From Pseudomonas sp. v388 (GTDB lineage: Bacteria; Pseudomonadota; Gammaproteobacteria; Pseudomonadales; Pseudomonadaceae): 64,000 bases of DNA. This document shows positions 17,591 through 29,194 of the stretch, piece after piece. Below the pieces are notes generated by a model. It was not told where the DNA came from. It saw only the letters and a program-made list of their open reading frames with translations, and did no database searches. The stretch lies in contig NZ_RHQN01000006.1 of assembly GCF_003935425.1 (NCBI RefSeq), positions 62,001 through 126,000 on the forward strand, in the 5' to 3' direction. Made by a program: the position numbers and the translations under genes. The stretch's first letter is position 1. Each line of letters opens with the position of its first letter.

Positions 17591-18556
17591 TTACATCCCC
17601 ACCTCACGCTCCCGCACCACCATTTGCTGCGCTGGCACCTGGCTGTGCCATTTCACGACGCCCAGCGCTTCGACCCGGTACTGGCTGCGGAACACCTGCC
17701 CGTCAAGGTCGGTTTCCAGTTGCAGCAGGAAATGGTCACCATTGAGTTGCAGGCCCTCCGTGAGCCGCGCGAATTTCTCGTCGTCCATGGCGCCCATGGC
17801 CTGGCGCAATTCACTGGCATCCTTGTAACCACCGGGCGGCCGACTGCTGATCAGGCGGGTCAACTCAGCCCGACCGATCTCACCTTCATACAGCGCCTCG
17901 AGCAGCGGCAATTCGTCCAGATTCAGCGCGTTGGCATTCAGGCGCCAGCCGGTTACCTCGGGGAGCGCGCAGAGCTGCCCTGATTGCTGTTCGCGCCTGG
18001 GATCGGCAGGCAGCAGCAGATTCAACTCGCTGGTATCGACCATCAGCTGATTGGCTGCCAGACGCGCCGGTTTCAGACGCAGGTACTCATTGTTTTCGGC
18101 GCCTTGCTGGCGGCTTGAATGATCGTTGTCGAGCCAGTCGGAAAGCGTCTGGGCCAGGCGCTCGGCAGCCATGTCGTCGCCAAGCAGATAGACCAGTTGC
18201 CGCTGGGCCCGCTCGGCGTCCGGCCCAATCAGGCTGTTGACGTTGAAGCAGCGGTGCAAGTCCAGAATGCGAATGCTCGCCTTGCCGCCCGCAAAACTGT
18301 AGCTCAACGGCTGGCCGCGCAGCGCTTGCCAGAACAGCGGACTGGCGCGCCATAGCGGGTCCTTGAGCGCCTGCTCGGTAAAGGCCAGCGCCGCCTTCTC
18401 CACTGCCCGCGCCTGCAGCCGCTGCTGCACCAGGCGCACGCCGTTCACTTCGTGCCGCCCCTGCTCGACCATCCAGGCCAAGCCCGCGGCCAGCATCGCC
18501 AACGCGACCAGTACCATGAGCAAGGCGGCACCGCGCTGCTGTCTTTTGTCGATCAT
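17591..18556 (-). CDS. gspK: Type II secretion minor pseudopilin GspK (displaced from the main gsp operon)
   Basis: The 321-residue protein starts [21 protein letters not shown], a prepilin-like leader with cleavage after Gly9. As is typical for GspK, it lacks the Glu5 of other pseudopilins. The large soluble domain includes [13 protein letters not shown] and [31 protein letters not shown], matching the GspK alpha-domain insertion and its calcium-site region. GspK caps the pseudopilus tip with GspI and GspJ. It normally lies between gspJ and gspL but here stands alone beyond phoX and divergent from tatABC. It is the only gspK seen and is intact. Confidence 0.93.
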   Translation of the reverse strand: MIDKRQQRGAALLMVLVALAMLAAGLAWMVEQGRHEVNGVRLVQQRLQARAVEKAALAFTEQALKDPLWRASPLFWQALRGQPLSYSFAGGKASIRILDLHRCFNVNSLIGPDAERAQRQLVYLLGDDMAAERLAQTLSDWLDNDHSSRQQGAENNEYLRLKPARLAANQLMVDTSELNLLLPADPRREQQSGQLCALPEVTGWRLNANALNLDELPLLEALYEGEIGRAELTRLISSRPPGGYKDASELRQAMGAMDDEKFARLTEGLQLNGDHFLLQLETDLDGQVFRSQYRVEALGVVKWHSQVPAQQMVVREREVGM

Positions 18557-18612
18557 CTTGCCGGTCCGTTCAGGCTGGATGCGTCAGTCAACACGCTGAA
18601 TGTTTCAGGCAG

Positions 18613-18630
18613 GTGGCAGCCTCATGAAAC
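18613..18630 (-). promoter_or_regulatory. Candidate Pho box for gspK
   Basis: On the minus strand GTTTCAT (18624-18630), a 4-nt spacer and CTGCCAC (18613-18619) each match the PhoB half-site CTGTCAT at 5 of 7. The downstream -10 is poor (CATTCA at best). It lies back to back with the better tatA-facing box. Confidence 0.4.
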
Positions 18631-18640
18631 CCGCATAAAA

Positions 18641-18674
18641 CCGTCACCGCGCCGTCATAAACGCTCGGCAGAAT
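18641..18674 (+). promoter_or_regulatory. Pho box and -10 element for tatABC
   Basis: CCGTCAC (18641-18647), a 4-nt spacer and CCGTCAT (18652-18658) match the PhoB repeat at 5/7 and 6/7. A third partial unit CCCGCAT lies 11 nt upstream. CAGAAT (18669-18674) follows after exactly 10 nt, the same geometry as the box before the gsp operon. The start of transcription would fall about 30 nt before tatA. Confidence 0.68.
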
Positions 18675-18712
18675 GCCTCTTCACATTTCAAATCAAACAC
18701 CTGGAGAGCCTC

Positions 18713-18931
18713 ATGGGCGGAATCGGAATCTGGCAATTGCTGATCGTGCTACTCATCGTGTTCATGCTGTTCGGCACCAAGCGCTTGAAGGGTCTGGGCG
18801 CTGACGTTGGCGAAGCGATCAAGGGCTTCCGCACGTCGGTCGGTGGTGACGAAACCAAGCCGCAGGACGCGCCCAAGCCGTATCTGAACGATACCGCCCA
18901 GCCGTCCGGTCAATCGGACAACAAACACTGA
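18713..18931 (+). CDS. tatA: Twin-arginine translocase subunit TatA
   Basis: The 72-residue protein [25 protein letters not shown] has the single N-terminal helix, the FGTKRL hinge and the amphipathic helix of TatA ([19 protein letters not shown]). TatA oligomers form the passage for folded proteins. GGAGAG lies 5 nt upstream of the ATG. It begins a three-gene operon and shares one base with tatB (TGATG). The location beside a Tat-dependent phosphatase and a T2SS, and not in the usual his-linked locus of pseudomonads, suggests a second, dedicated Tat system. Confidence 0.95.
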   Translation: MGGIGIWQLLIVLLIVFMLFGTKRLKGLGADVGEAIKGFRTSVGGDETKPQDAPKPYLNDTAQPSGQSDNKH

Positions 18932-19230
18932 TGTTCGAGATCGGTTTCACCGAACTGGCGTTGGTGGGCGTGATCGCACTGCTGGTGCTCGGCCCGGAAC
19001 GCCTGCCCAAGGCCGCCGCAACGGCCGGACGCTGGATCGGCCAGGCCAAGCGCACCATGGGCGGCATCAAGGCGCAGATCGAACGCGAGATGGATGCCGA
19101 ACAGGTGCGTCAGGAGCTGAATCGCCAGCCTCTGCGCCAACTGGAACAGGAACTGCGCGATGGCATTCGCCTGGCCCCTCCTGCACCGGTCGCCAACACC
19201 CAGCCCACCAACGGACCCACGAGCCCATGA
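18931..19230 (+). CDS. tatB: Twin-arginine translocase subunit TatB
   Basis: The 99-residue protein [29 protein letters not shown] carries the TatB hallmark: Glu8 in the membrane segment and LGPERLP at the hinge. An amphipathic helix and a charged tail follow. TatB forms the twin-arginine receptor with TatC. The tail is shorter than in housekeeping TatB proteins, which are often 130-170 residues. It overlaps tatA by one base and tatC by four. Confidence 0.94.
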   Translation: MFEIGFTELALVGVIALLVLGPERLPKAAATAGRWIGQAKRTMGGIKAQIEREMDAEQVRQELNRQPLRQLEQELRDGIRLAPPAPVANTQPTNGPTSP

Positions 19231-19982
19231 ACCTGATCGAACACGAGGCTCCGCAGATGCTGGTGGGGCAACTGCGCAAGGTGCGCACGCGTCTGCTGCG
19301 CTGCATTCTGGCCATCGTCGTTTTGTTCGCGGCGCTGTTCCCGTTCGCCCAGCAGCTCTACACCTTCATCTCCGCGCCACTCAGGGTTTTCCTGCCTGAA
19401 GGCGCCAGCATGATCGCCACTAGCGTCACCTCGCCGCTGATGGCGCCGTTCAAGCTGACCATGATGACTGCACTGTTCATTGCCATGCCGGTGCTGCTGC
19501 ATCAGGCATGGGGATTGATTGCGCCGGTGGTCTACCGCACCGAACGGCGGGTTGCGATCTGCCTGCTGATTGCCAGCGTCGTGCTGTTCTATTCAGGGAT
19601 GGCGTTCGCGTTCTTCCTGGTGTTCCCGATGATGTTCGGCTTCTTCGCCAGCGTCACGCCGGACGGTGTGGAGATGATGACCGACATCGGTCTGTACCTG
19701 GATTTCATCCTGGCGCTGTTCCTGGCGTTCGGGCTGGCGTTCGAGATACCGGTTGCGACCTTTCTGGTGGTCTGGGCCGGTATCACCGACGTAGCAACCC
19801 TGAGCAAAAGCCGCCCGTATGTGATCGTCGGCTGCTTCGTGGTCGGCATGCTGCTGACACCGCCGGATGTGTTCTCACAGACGATGCTCGCCGTGCCGAT
19901 GTGGATGTTGTTCGAAGTGGGTTTGCTGGCCAGTCGGGTGATTATCAGGCGTAGGGAAGCGGGTATTGCCGACGCGGCTTGA
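19227..19982 (+). CDS. tatC: Twin-arginine translocase subunit TatC
   Basis: The 251-residue protein has six predicted membrane helices. N-terminal EHEAPQMLVGQLRKVRTRLLRC corresponds to the HLxELRxR region that binds twin-arginine signals, and FxxAFGLAFEIPV with a membrane Glu (LAFGLAFEIPVATFLVV) is a TatC signature. The usual motif HLIELR is degenerate here (EAPQMLVGQLRKVRTR), consistent with a divergent, specialised TatC. It is the last gene of the tat operon and converges on lpxC. Confidence 0.94.
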   Translation: MNLIEHEAPQMLVGQLRKVRTRLLRCILAIVVLFAALFPFAQQLYTFISAPLRVFLPEGASMIATSVTSPLMAPFKLTMMTALFIAMPVLLHQAWGLIAPVVYRTERRVAICLLIASVVLFYSGMAFAFFLVFPMMFGFFASVTPDGVEMMTDIGLYLDFILALFLAFGLAFEIPVATFLVVWAGITDVATLSKSRPYVIVGCFVVGMLLTPPDVFSQTMLAVPMWMLFEVGLLASRVIIRRREAGIADAA

Positions 19983-20030
19983 AGTTGCCGATCAGCCGTA
20001 GGCTCGCCGCCCCTGCGCTTCTACAGACAT

Positions 20031-20058
20031 AAAAAAAGGCCGCTCGAAAGCTGCCTTT
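20031..20058 (-). terminator. Terminator after lpxC
   Basis: On the minus strand, AAAGGC (20053-20058) pairs with GCCTTT (20035-20040) around a partly paired 12-nt loop, followed by further T. The stem is imperfect inside. It lies between the convergent ends of lpxC and tatC and may work weakly for tatC. Confidence 0.65.
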
Positions 20059-20089
20059 AAAATATAAAAGGAAAGAGAGTAAAGCCTGC

Positions 20090-21001
20090 TTACACGGCCG
20101 CGACAGGACGCATGTAAGAAATAGGAGCGGTACTGGCATCCTCGAAGGTCACGACTTCCCAAGCGTCTTTCTGCTCAATCAACGTGCGCAGCAGACGGTT
20201 GTTCAAAGCGTGGCCCGATTTGAAACCACGGAACTCACCAATCAGGCTATTGCCCAGCAGGTAGAGGTCGCCGATGGCATCGAGGATTTTATGTTTGACG
20301 AATTCGTCCTCGTAACGCAGGCCGTCTTCGTTCAGCACGCCGTCCTTATCGACCACGATGGCGTTTTCCACACTGCCGCCGAGTGCGAGGTTGTGCTTGC
20401 GCAGGTACTCGATATCACTCATGAACCCAAAGGTCCGGGCACGGCTGACTTCCTTCACGAAGGAAGTGCTGGAAAAATCCACGCTTGCACTTTGGGTGCG
20501 GTCGCGGAAGACCGGGTGATCGAAATCGATCTCGAAACTGACCTTGAACCCTTCGAAAGGCAGGAAAGTAGCGCGTTTACCGCCCTCTTCCACTGTCACT
20601 TCACGCAGGATACGGATGAATTGCTTCGGCGCGTCCTGTTCTTCCAGGCCGGCCGATTGAATCAGGAATACGAAAGGGCCTGCGCTGCCGTCCATGATTG
20701 GAACTTCGGAGGCAGAGAGCTCGACGTAGGCGTTATCGATGCCAAGGCCAGCCATGGCCGAAAGCAGGTGCTCCACCGTATCGACCTTGACGTCACCGTT
20801 GATGAGAGTAGTCGACAGTGTCGTCTCGCCGACATTCTCCGCACGCGCAGGGATCTGCACGACAGGATCGAGGTCGGCTCGGCAGAACACGATGCCGGTA
20901 TTCACAGGCGCAGGCTTGAGAGTCAGGTAAACCTTCTCCCCGGAATGCAGGCCGATACCTGTGGCACGGATAATATTTTTCAGGGTGCGTTGTTTAATCA
21001 T
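20090..21001 (-). CDS. lpxC: UDP-3-O-acyl-N-acetylglucosamine deacetylase LpxC
   Basis: The 303-residue zinc enzyme catalyses the first committed step of lipid A synthesis in the cytoplasm. Zinc ligands are visible: His78 in VEHLLSA, and the His and Asp of [10 protein letters not shown] near residues 237-241. The catalytic His is in SGHALNN near 264. Length and N-terminus [21 protein letters not shown] are typical. It is the last gene of the dcw block. LpxC levels are usually controlled by FtsH proteolysis through the C-terminal tail, which here ends MRPVAAV. Confidence 0.98.
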   Translation of the reverse strand: MIKQRTLKNIIRATGIGLHSGEKVYLTLKPAPVNTGIVFCRADLDPVVQIPARAENVGETTLSTTLINGDVKVDTVEHLLSAMAGLGIDNAYVELSASEVPIMDGSAGPFVFLIQSAGLEEQDAPKQFIRILREVTVEEGGKRATFLPFEGFKVSFEIDFDHPVFRDRTQSASVDFSSTSFVKEVSRARTFGFMSDIEYLRKHNLALGGSVENAIVVDKDGVLNEDGLRYEDEFVKHKILDAIGDLYLLGNSLIGEFRGFKSGHALNNRLLRTLIEQKDAWEVVTFEDASTAPISYMRPVAAV

Positions 21002-21112
21002 GGCATGGCCGCTTCAGCGCAAGTTGCGAACTGGTATCAACAAAGGCTGGCGATAATAGCAGACCATGCCTTTGCTGAACACCAATCACCCTAATACCCC
21101 TGATACATTTCA

Positions 21113-22300
21113 TCAATCGGCCTGGCGACGCAGGAAAGCCGGGATATCCAGATAGTCCAGATCGTCGTTCGGGTTCATCTTCGCCGCTGCCGTAGCGCCG
21201 GCGTGAGCCTGGTTGCGCATGACCGTCGGACGATCCAGGTCGCGGTAGTTGACCGATGGCGCTTCCTGACGCGCAGCCTGGTGGGCCGGAGCCTGCTGGG
21301 CAGCTTGCAGGGTGTTGTCGATGACCTTGACCGGCTTCTCGATTTTCGCACCCAGACCTGTGGCAACCACCGTTACATGCAGCTCGTCGCGCATGTCCGG
21401 ATCGATAACAGTACCGACCTTGACCATGGCGTGCTCGGAGGCGAACGCTTCGATGATGCTACCGACGTCCGAGTATTCACCCAGCGACAGGTCAGGACCT
21501 GCGGTGATGTTGACCAGGATGCCGCGAGCGCCTTGCAAGTTCACGTCTTCCAGCAGCGGGTTGCGAATGGCTGCTTCGGTTGCTTCACGTGCACGGTTCG
21601 GGCCGCTGGCAAAGCCGGTACCCATCATCGCCATGCCCATTTCGCTCATCACGGTACGCACGTCGGCAAAGTCGACGTTGATCATGCCCGGACGCTTGAT
21701 GATGTCGGAGATACCGCGAACGGCACCGGCCAGTACATCGTCAGCCTTGGCAAAAGCCGACAGCAGGCTGGCGTCCTTGCCCAGGATGGTCAGCAGCTTC
21801 TCGTTGGGAATGGTGATCAACGAGTCGACGCTTTCGGACAACATGCGGATGCCTTCATCGGCGATCTGCATGCGCTTGCGGCCTTCGAACGGGAACGGAC
21901 GGGTCACGACCGCGACGGTCAGGATGCCCAGTTCCTTGGCCACTTCGGCAATGATCGGTGCTGCACCGGTACCGGTACCGCCGCCCATGCCAGTGGTGAT
22001 GAACACCATGTTGGTGCCCTGCAGGACTTCAGCGATGCGCTCGCGGTCTTCCAGAGCAGCCTGACGACCGACTTCAGGGTTGGCGCCGGCGCCCAGGCCC
22101 TTGGTCACGCCGGTGCCCAGTTGCAGGATGGTACGTGCACCAATGTTCTTCAGTGCCTGAGCATCAGTGTTGGCGCAGATGAACTCGACGCCTTCGATGT
22201 TGCTCTTGACCATATGATTGACAGCGTTGCCGCCACCACCACCCACACCGATGACTTTAATGACCGGGCTTTGCGGGACGTTGTCTACGAGTTCGAACAT
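21113..22300 (-). CDS. ftsZ: Cell division tubulin homologue FtsZ
   Basis: The 395-residue GTPase polymerises into the division ring. The tubulin signature GGGTGTGAAP is near residues 104-113, followed by the T7 loop region NVDFADV. A glutamine/alanine-rich linker (about 320-375) leads to the conserved C-terminal peptide DDLDYLDIPAFLRRQ that binds FtsA and ZipA. ftsZ follows ftsA after 75 bp and is separated from lpxC by 111 bp, enough for its own promoters. Confidence 0.99.
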   Translation of the reverse strand: MFELVDNVPQSPVIKVIGVGGGGGNAVNHMVKSNIEGVEFICANTDAQALKNIGARTILQLGTGVTKGLGAGANPEVGRQAALEDRERIAEVLQGTNMVFITTGMGGGTGTGAAPIIAEVAKELGILTVAVVTRPFPFEGRKRMQIADEGIRMLSESVDSLITIPNEKLLTILGKDASLLSAFAKADDVLAGAVRGISDIIKRPGMINVDFADVRTVMSEMGMAMMGTGFASGPNRAREATEAAIRNPLLEDVNLQGARGILVNITAGPDLSLGEYSDVGSIIEAFASEHAMVKVGTVIDPDMRDELHVTVVATGLGAKIEKPVKVIDNTLQAAQQAPAHQAARQEAPSVNYRDLDRPTVMRNQAHAGATAAAKMNPNDDLDYLDIPAFLRRQAD

Positions 22301-22375
22301 TTTCTCTCTCCTTCCGCTCTCTAGTTTATTTATGCCTACTGCCGCTACCGCTGTGAAGCTGTAAAACCTTGAAGC

Positions 22376-23629
22376 TTAGAAATTGCCCTGCACCCAGCGC
22401 TTGATGCGTTCAAGCACCGGAGCCTTGGGTTCGTCGCCGTAACTGGTGATGCCCGGCCCGGACAGCGAGATGCCGTCCGACTGCTTTTGCAGCCCGTAGA
22501 GCAACAGGCCTACGCCCGTCGAATAGATCGGGTTGCGGGTGACATCGGCCAGCCCTTTGACGCTATGCGGCACGCCGAGGCGTACCGGCATGTGGAAGAT
22601 TTCCTCGGCGAGTTCCACCGCACCTTCCATTTTCGAGGTACCACCGGTCAGCACGATGCCGGCCGGGATCAGGTCTTCATAACCGCTGCGACGCAGTTCG
22701 GCCTGGATCAGGGTGAACAGCTCGTCGTAACGAGGCTCCACCACTTCGGCCAGCGCCTGACGCGACAGCTCGCGAGGTGGACGGTCGCCCACGCTCGGTA
22801 CCTTGATGGTTTCACCGGCGCCGGCCAGCTTGGCCAGGGCGCAGGCATAACGAATCTTGATTTCTTCGGCGTACTGGGTCGGTGTGCGCAACGCCATGGC
22901 GATGTCGTTGGTCACCTGGTCGCCCGCAATCGGGATCACGGCGGTGTGACGGATCGCGCCTTCGGTGAAGATCGCGATGTCGGTGGTGCCGCCGCCGATG
23001 TCCACCAGGCAGACGCCCAGCTCTTTTTCGTCATCGGTAAGGACCGAGTAGGCCGACGCCAGTTGCTCCAGAATGATGTCGTCGACTTCCAGACCGCAGC
23101 GCCGCACGCACTTCTCGATGTTCTGTGCCGCGTTCACCGCGCAGGTCACCACGTGCACCTTGGCTTCCAGACGCACGCCGGACATGCCCAGCGGCTCGCG
23201 AACGCCTTCCTGGTTATCGATCACGTAATCCTGAGGCAGGGTGTGCAGCACCCGCTGGTCGGCAGGGATGGCAACGGCTTGCGCGGCGTCGAGCACGCGC
23301 TCCAGGTCCGCGGCGCTCACTTCACGGTCACGGATCGCGACGATGCCGTGGGAATTGAGGCTGCGGATATGGCTGCCGGCCACGCCGACGAACGCCGAGT
23401 GAATGCGGCAGCCCGCCATCAGCTGGGCCTCTTCGATCGCGCGCTGGATCGACTGGACCGTGGACTCGATATTCACCACCACGCCCTTTTTCAGGCCACG
23501 GGATGGATGCGTACCGATACCCACGATTTCCAGCGATCCATCGGCCGCGACTTCGCCTACCAGCGCCACCACTTTGGAGGTACCGATATCCAGGCCGACG
23601 ATCATTTTGCCGCTTTGCACATTTGCCAT
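22376..23629 (-). CDS. ftsA: Cell division actin homologue FtsA
   Basis: The start at 23629 gives 417 residues, MANVQSGKMIVGLDIGTSKV, the usual FtsA N-terminus. The longer frame adds an unsupported 23-residue leader. Actin-fold phosphate motifs are visible: GLDIGTSKV, then VDIGGGTTDIAIF near 205 and LTGGTSKMEG near 335. The C-terminal amphipathic helix VLERIKRWVQGNF is the membrane anchor. FtsA tethers FtsZ filaments to the membrane and recruits later division proteins. Confidence 0.98.
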   Translation of the reverse strand: MANVQSGKMIVGLDIGTSKVVALVGEVAADGSLEIVGIGTHPSRGLKKGVVVNIESTVQSIQRAIEEAQLMAGCRIHSAFVGVAGSHIRSLNSHGIVAIRDREVSAADLERVLDAAQAVAIPADQRVLHTLPQDYVIDNQEGVREPLGMSGVRLEAKVHVVTCAVNAAQNIEKCVRRCGLEVDDIILEQLASAYSVLTDDEKELGVCLVDIGGGTTDIAIFTEGAIRHTAVIPIAGDQVTNDIAMALRTPTQYAEEIKIRYACALAKLAGAGETIKVPSVGDRPPRELSRQALAEVVEPRYDELFTLIQAELRRSGYEDLIPAGIVLTGGTSKMEGAVELAEEIFHMPVRLGVPHSVKGLADVTRNPIYSTGVGLLLYGLQKQSDGISLSGPGITSYGDEPKAPVLERIKRWVQGNF

Positions 23630-23643
23630 GGTCCTGCCTCTTA

Positions 23644-24510
23644 TCAATTCTTCGCGACGGCGGGTTTGTCCGACGTCGGCGTTACCTGTTCCCGCCAACC
23701 GACCGCAAGGCCGTTGGAGTAGCGCAGGTCGACGCGCGCAATATTCGTGATTTGTTCTTTCAGGGTCTTGTCGTAAATCGCGATGAAGCGGCGCATTTTT
23801 TCCACAAGGTGATCCCGTCCCAGCAGCAGTTCGATACCCGGTCCGGCACTGCCGGCACCGGTGGTCAGGAACCAGCTGCCGCGTTCGCGCAGTTCCAGGC
23901 GCACGATGGAGAAGCCCATGGGGCGCAACATCTGGCTCAATACCTGGTACTGCTGCATGACCTGCTGTTGGGCCCGTTGTGGGCCGAACAACTGCGGCAA
24001 GTGTTCATAGTTGGACAGCTCACGCGGCGTGAACGCCTGTCCCTGGTTGTTGAGCAATGACTCATCGCCCCAGCGTGCGACCGGCAACTGTTCTTCCAGG
24101 CGGATCACCACCTGATCCGGCCATACCCGCCGGACTTCGGCATGGGCAATCCACGGCATCTGTTCCAGCTCGGTGCGCATGCCCGCCAGGTCGATCTTGA
24201 AGAAGCTCGACGCCACGTACGGCGCAATGCGCTGCTGCACCGCCTGCTGACTGATGTAGCTCAGGTCGCCCTGCACATTGATCTTGGTGATCGGGCGATC
24301 AGCATACGGCATCAGGCGCTGCGCACCTTCGTACGTGCCAAAGCCCAGCACCACCAGCATCACCGGCCAGAACAGACGCTTCAGGAAACTGAAGTTCGCT
24401 TTCGGCACGCGCGACGACAGCGGCTCCTTGGCCACCATCCGGCTGGCGCCACGCGGCACCGGCTTGCGGCCGGGAGCGGGTGACTGATGACGTGCCGACG
24501 AGCCGTTCAT
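23644..24510 (-). CDS. ftsQ: Cell division protein FtsQ
   Basis: The 288-residue bitopic protein has a basic cytoplasmic tail and one membrane helix (about 44-62, [19 protein letters not shown]). A POTRA domain begins [20 protein letters not shown], followed by the FtsQ beta domain. FtsQ scaffolds FtsL and FtsB in the divisome. It lies 3 nt after ddlB and 14 nt before ftsA. The proline- and basic-rich N-terminus is typical of pseudomonads. Confidence 0.97.
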   Translation of the reverse strand: MNGSSARHQSPAPGRKPVPRGASRMVAKEPLSSRVPKANFSFLKRLFWPVMLVVLGFGTYEGAQRLMPYADRPITKINVQGDLSYISQQAVQQRIAPYVASSFFKIDLAGMRTELEQMPWIAHAEVRRVWPDQVVIRLEEQLPVARWGDESLLNNQGQAFTPRELSNYEHLPQLFGPQRAQQQVMQQYQVLSQMLRPMGFSIVRLELRERGSWFLTTGAGSAGPGIELLLGRDHLVEKMRRFIAIYDKTLKEQITNIARVDLRYSNGLAVGWREQVTPTSDKPAVAKN

Positions 24511-24513
24511 GGC

Positions 24514-26919
<2,406 letters not shown>

Positions 26920-26927
<8 letters not shown>

Positions 26928-27990
26928 TGGCCACCTCCACACAGACGTCGACCACGGTGTTGGTCGCATCGGGCTTGGCCAGACGGCGTGCGGTACTGGC
27001 CATGCGGTTCAGTTGTTCGGGTTGCATCAAGACCTCTTTCAGACGTTCGGCCATTTCGGCGACGCCGGTTGTTGCTTGCGGCATGACGAAGGCTGCGCCT
27101 TCGCGGGCCAGATAGTCAGCATTTCGAGACTGGTGGTCGTCGATTGCATGGGGAAGCGGTATCAGCAGCGACGGCAGGCCTGCGGCCGCCAGTTCGCTGA
27201 TCGTCAATGCACCGGCACGGCACACGACCAGATCGGCCCAGCCATAGGCCTGGGCCATGTTCTGAATGAACGGCGCGACCTGCGCCTCGACGCCCACGTT
27301 GCGATAGCGCTCGGCGGTTATCTGGTCGTGCTGCTTGCCCGCCTGATGGAACACTTCCGGGCGGATCTCCACCGGCAGCTGAGCCAGCGCTTCAGGCAGC
27401 AGTTTGTTCAGCGGCTCGGCGCCCAGGCTGCCGCCCAGGACCAGCAAGCGCGCCCTGCGCCCGGCCAACGCCTGACGCGGTGTCTCGAGAAACAGTTCGG
27501 TACGCACCGGATTGCCGGTGGTGCGGCGCTTGTCGGAAGCCGCGAAGGTGTCGGGGAACGCTTCGCACACACGGCTGGCAAACGAGGCCAGGCTGCGGTT
27601 GGCGGTGCCGGCGACGGCGTTCTGTTCGTGGATGATCAACGGTACGCCGGCCAGCCTGGCGGCCAGACCGCCGGGACCGGTCACATATCCGCCGAAGCCG
27701 ACCACGCAGGTCGGTTGCACTTCCCGCACTACCTTGCGCGCCTGGCGCAGCGCCTTGAGCAGCATCAAGGGCGCCTTGAGCAGCGACAGCTTGCCCTTGC
27801 CGCGCAGGCCGCTGGCGTCGATCAGGTGCAGGGTCAGCCCGGCCTGGGGCACCAGCTCATTCTCGATGCCGCGCGGCGTGCCGAGCCAATGAACCTTGTA
27901 ACCGCGCGCCTGAAACTCGCGGGCGCAGGCCAGTGCCGGGAACACGTGTCCGCCGGTTCCGCCGGCCATGATCAGCACGTTAGCGTCCAT
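26920..27990 (-). CDS. murG: Undecaprenyldiphospho-muramoylpentapeptide beta-N-acetylglucosaminyltransferase MurG
   Basis: The start at 27990 gives 356 residues opening [19 protein letters not shown], the GGTGGH loop of MurG glycosyltransferases (GT28). The 32-residue extension of the open frame is spurious because it overlaps ftsW. The nucleotide-sugar site includes [26 protein letters not shown] near 255-280. MurG converts lipid I to lipid II on the cytoplasmic membrane face. It overlaps ftsW by 11 nt. Confidence 0.98.
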
Positions 27991-29194
27991 GAGGCGTCTC
28001 CTCGGCGAAGTCGCTCTCGTTGAACTCGGCCTCTTCACTGCCCATGTTGTTGCGCGACTCCCACTCGATCCGCAGCAACAAGCCAAGGCTGGCGCAGCAG
28101 ATCACCAACGAGCTGCCGCCGTAGCTGAGGAACGGCAGGGTCAGGCCCTTGGTCGGCAGCAGGCCGACGTTCACGCCGATATTGATCAGGAACTGGCCGA
28201 TCCACAGGAACGACAGGCCATAGGCAACATAGGCGCCGAAGAACTGCTTGGCTTTCTCGGCCCACAGCCCGATGTACATGCCGCGAATACTGACGAACAG
28301 AAACAGGCCAACGGTCAGCAGCGAACCGATCACGCCCAGTTCTTCAGCCAGAACCGAAAACACGAAGTCGGTGTGCGCTTCAGGCAGGTAGAACTGCTTC
28401 TGCACGCTGTTGCCCAGGCCCACGCCAAACCACTCGCCGCGCCCGAAGGCGATCAGCGCCTGGGTCAACTGGTAGCCGGAACCGAACTGGTCGGCCCACG
28501 GGTCGGTGAAGTTGGTCAGGCGCGCCATACGGTAGGGTTGTGCCTGAACCAGCACGACCACCGACGCCACGGCCAGCACCACCATCAGCGAGAAGCGGAA
28601 CAGCCCGACGCCGCCGAGGAACAGCATGGCGGCCGCGGCCCCCATCATCACGACGGTCGCACCGAAGTCCGGCTCCATCAGCAGCAGGCCGGCCATCGGC
28701 AGCAGCACGATGAACGGCTTGAAGAAACCCATCCAGCTTTCCCGGACTTCCTGCTGGCGGCGAATCAGATAGCCGGCCAGGAAGATCACCACGAATACCT
28801 TGGCGATTTCCGAGGGCTGCACGTTGAACGCACCAAAGCCGATCCAGCGCATCGAGCCGTTGACCTCGCGCCCGATGCCGGGCACCAGCACCAGCACCAG
28901 CAGGCCGAATGCGCCGATCAACAGCAGCCAGCCCAACCGTTGCCAGGTCGCGACCGGAATCATCATGGTCACGCCGCACGCGCCCAGCCCGAGCAGCAGA
29001 TAAACCAGGTGGCGAGTCATCATGTACAGCGTGTTGCCCGACTGTACGGCGGCCACTTCGGACGAAGCCGACGTGATCATCACCAGGCCCAGGCCCAGCA
29101 GCGCGAGGCAGCCGGCCAGCATCGGGAAGTCGAGGTCGATGCCGCGTCCGCTGATCAGGGGCGATGGGTAAGGCTTGATCACACCGAAGATCAT
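27980..29194 (-). CDS. ftsW: Lipid II polymerase of the divisome FtsW (SEDS family)
   Basis: The 404-residue polytopic protein has about ten membrane helices. SEDS motifs are visible: FQPSEIAK-type NVQPSEIAKVFVVIFLAGYL near 140, GYQLTQALIAFGRGEWFGVGLGNSVQK near 265 and LPFLSYGGSSLV near 355. FtsW polymerises glycan strands together with FtsI. It overlaps murD by 4 nt and murG by 11 nt. Position between murD and murG separates it from RodA. Confidence 0.98.
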   Translation of the reverse strand: MIFGVIKPYPSPLISGRGIDLDFPMLAGCLALLGLGLVMITSASSEVAAVQSGNTLYMMTRHLVYLLLGLGACGVTMMIPVATWQRLGWLLLIGAFGLLVLVLVPGIGREVNGSMRWIGFGAFNVQPSEIAKVFVVIFLAGYLIRRQQEVRESWMGFFKPFIVLLPMAGLLLMEPDFGATVVMMGAAAAMLFLGGVGLFRFSLMVVLAVASVVVLVQAQPYRMARLTNFTDPWADQFGSGYQLTQALIAFGRGEWFGVGLGNSVQKQFYLPEAHTDFVFSVLAEELGVIGSLLTVGLFLFVSIRGMYIGLWAEKAKQFFGAYVAYGLSFLWIGQFLINIGVNVGLLPTKGLTLPFLSYGGSSLVICCASLGLLLRIEWESRNNMGSEEAEFNESDFAEETPHGR

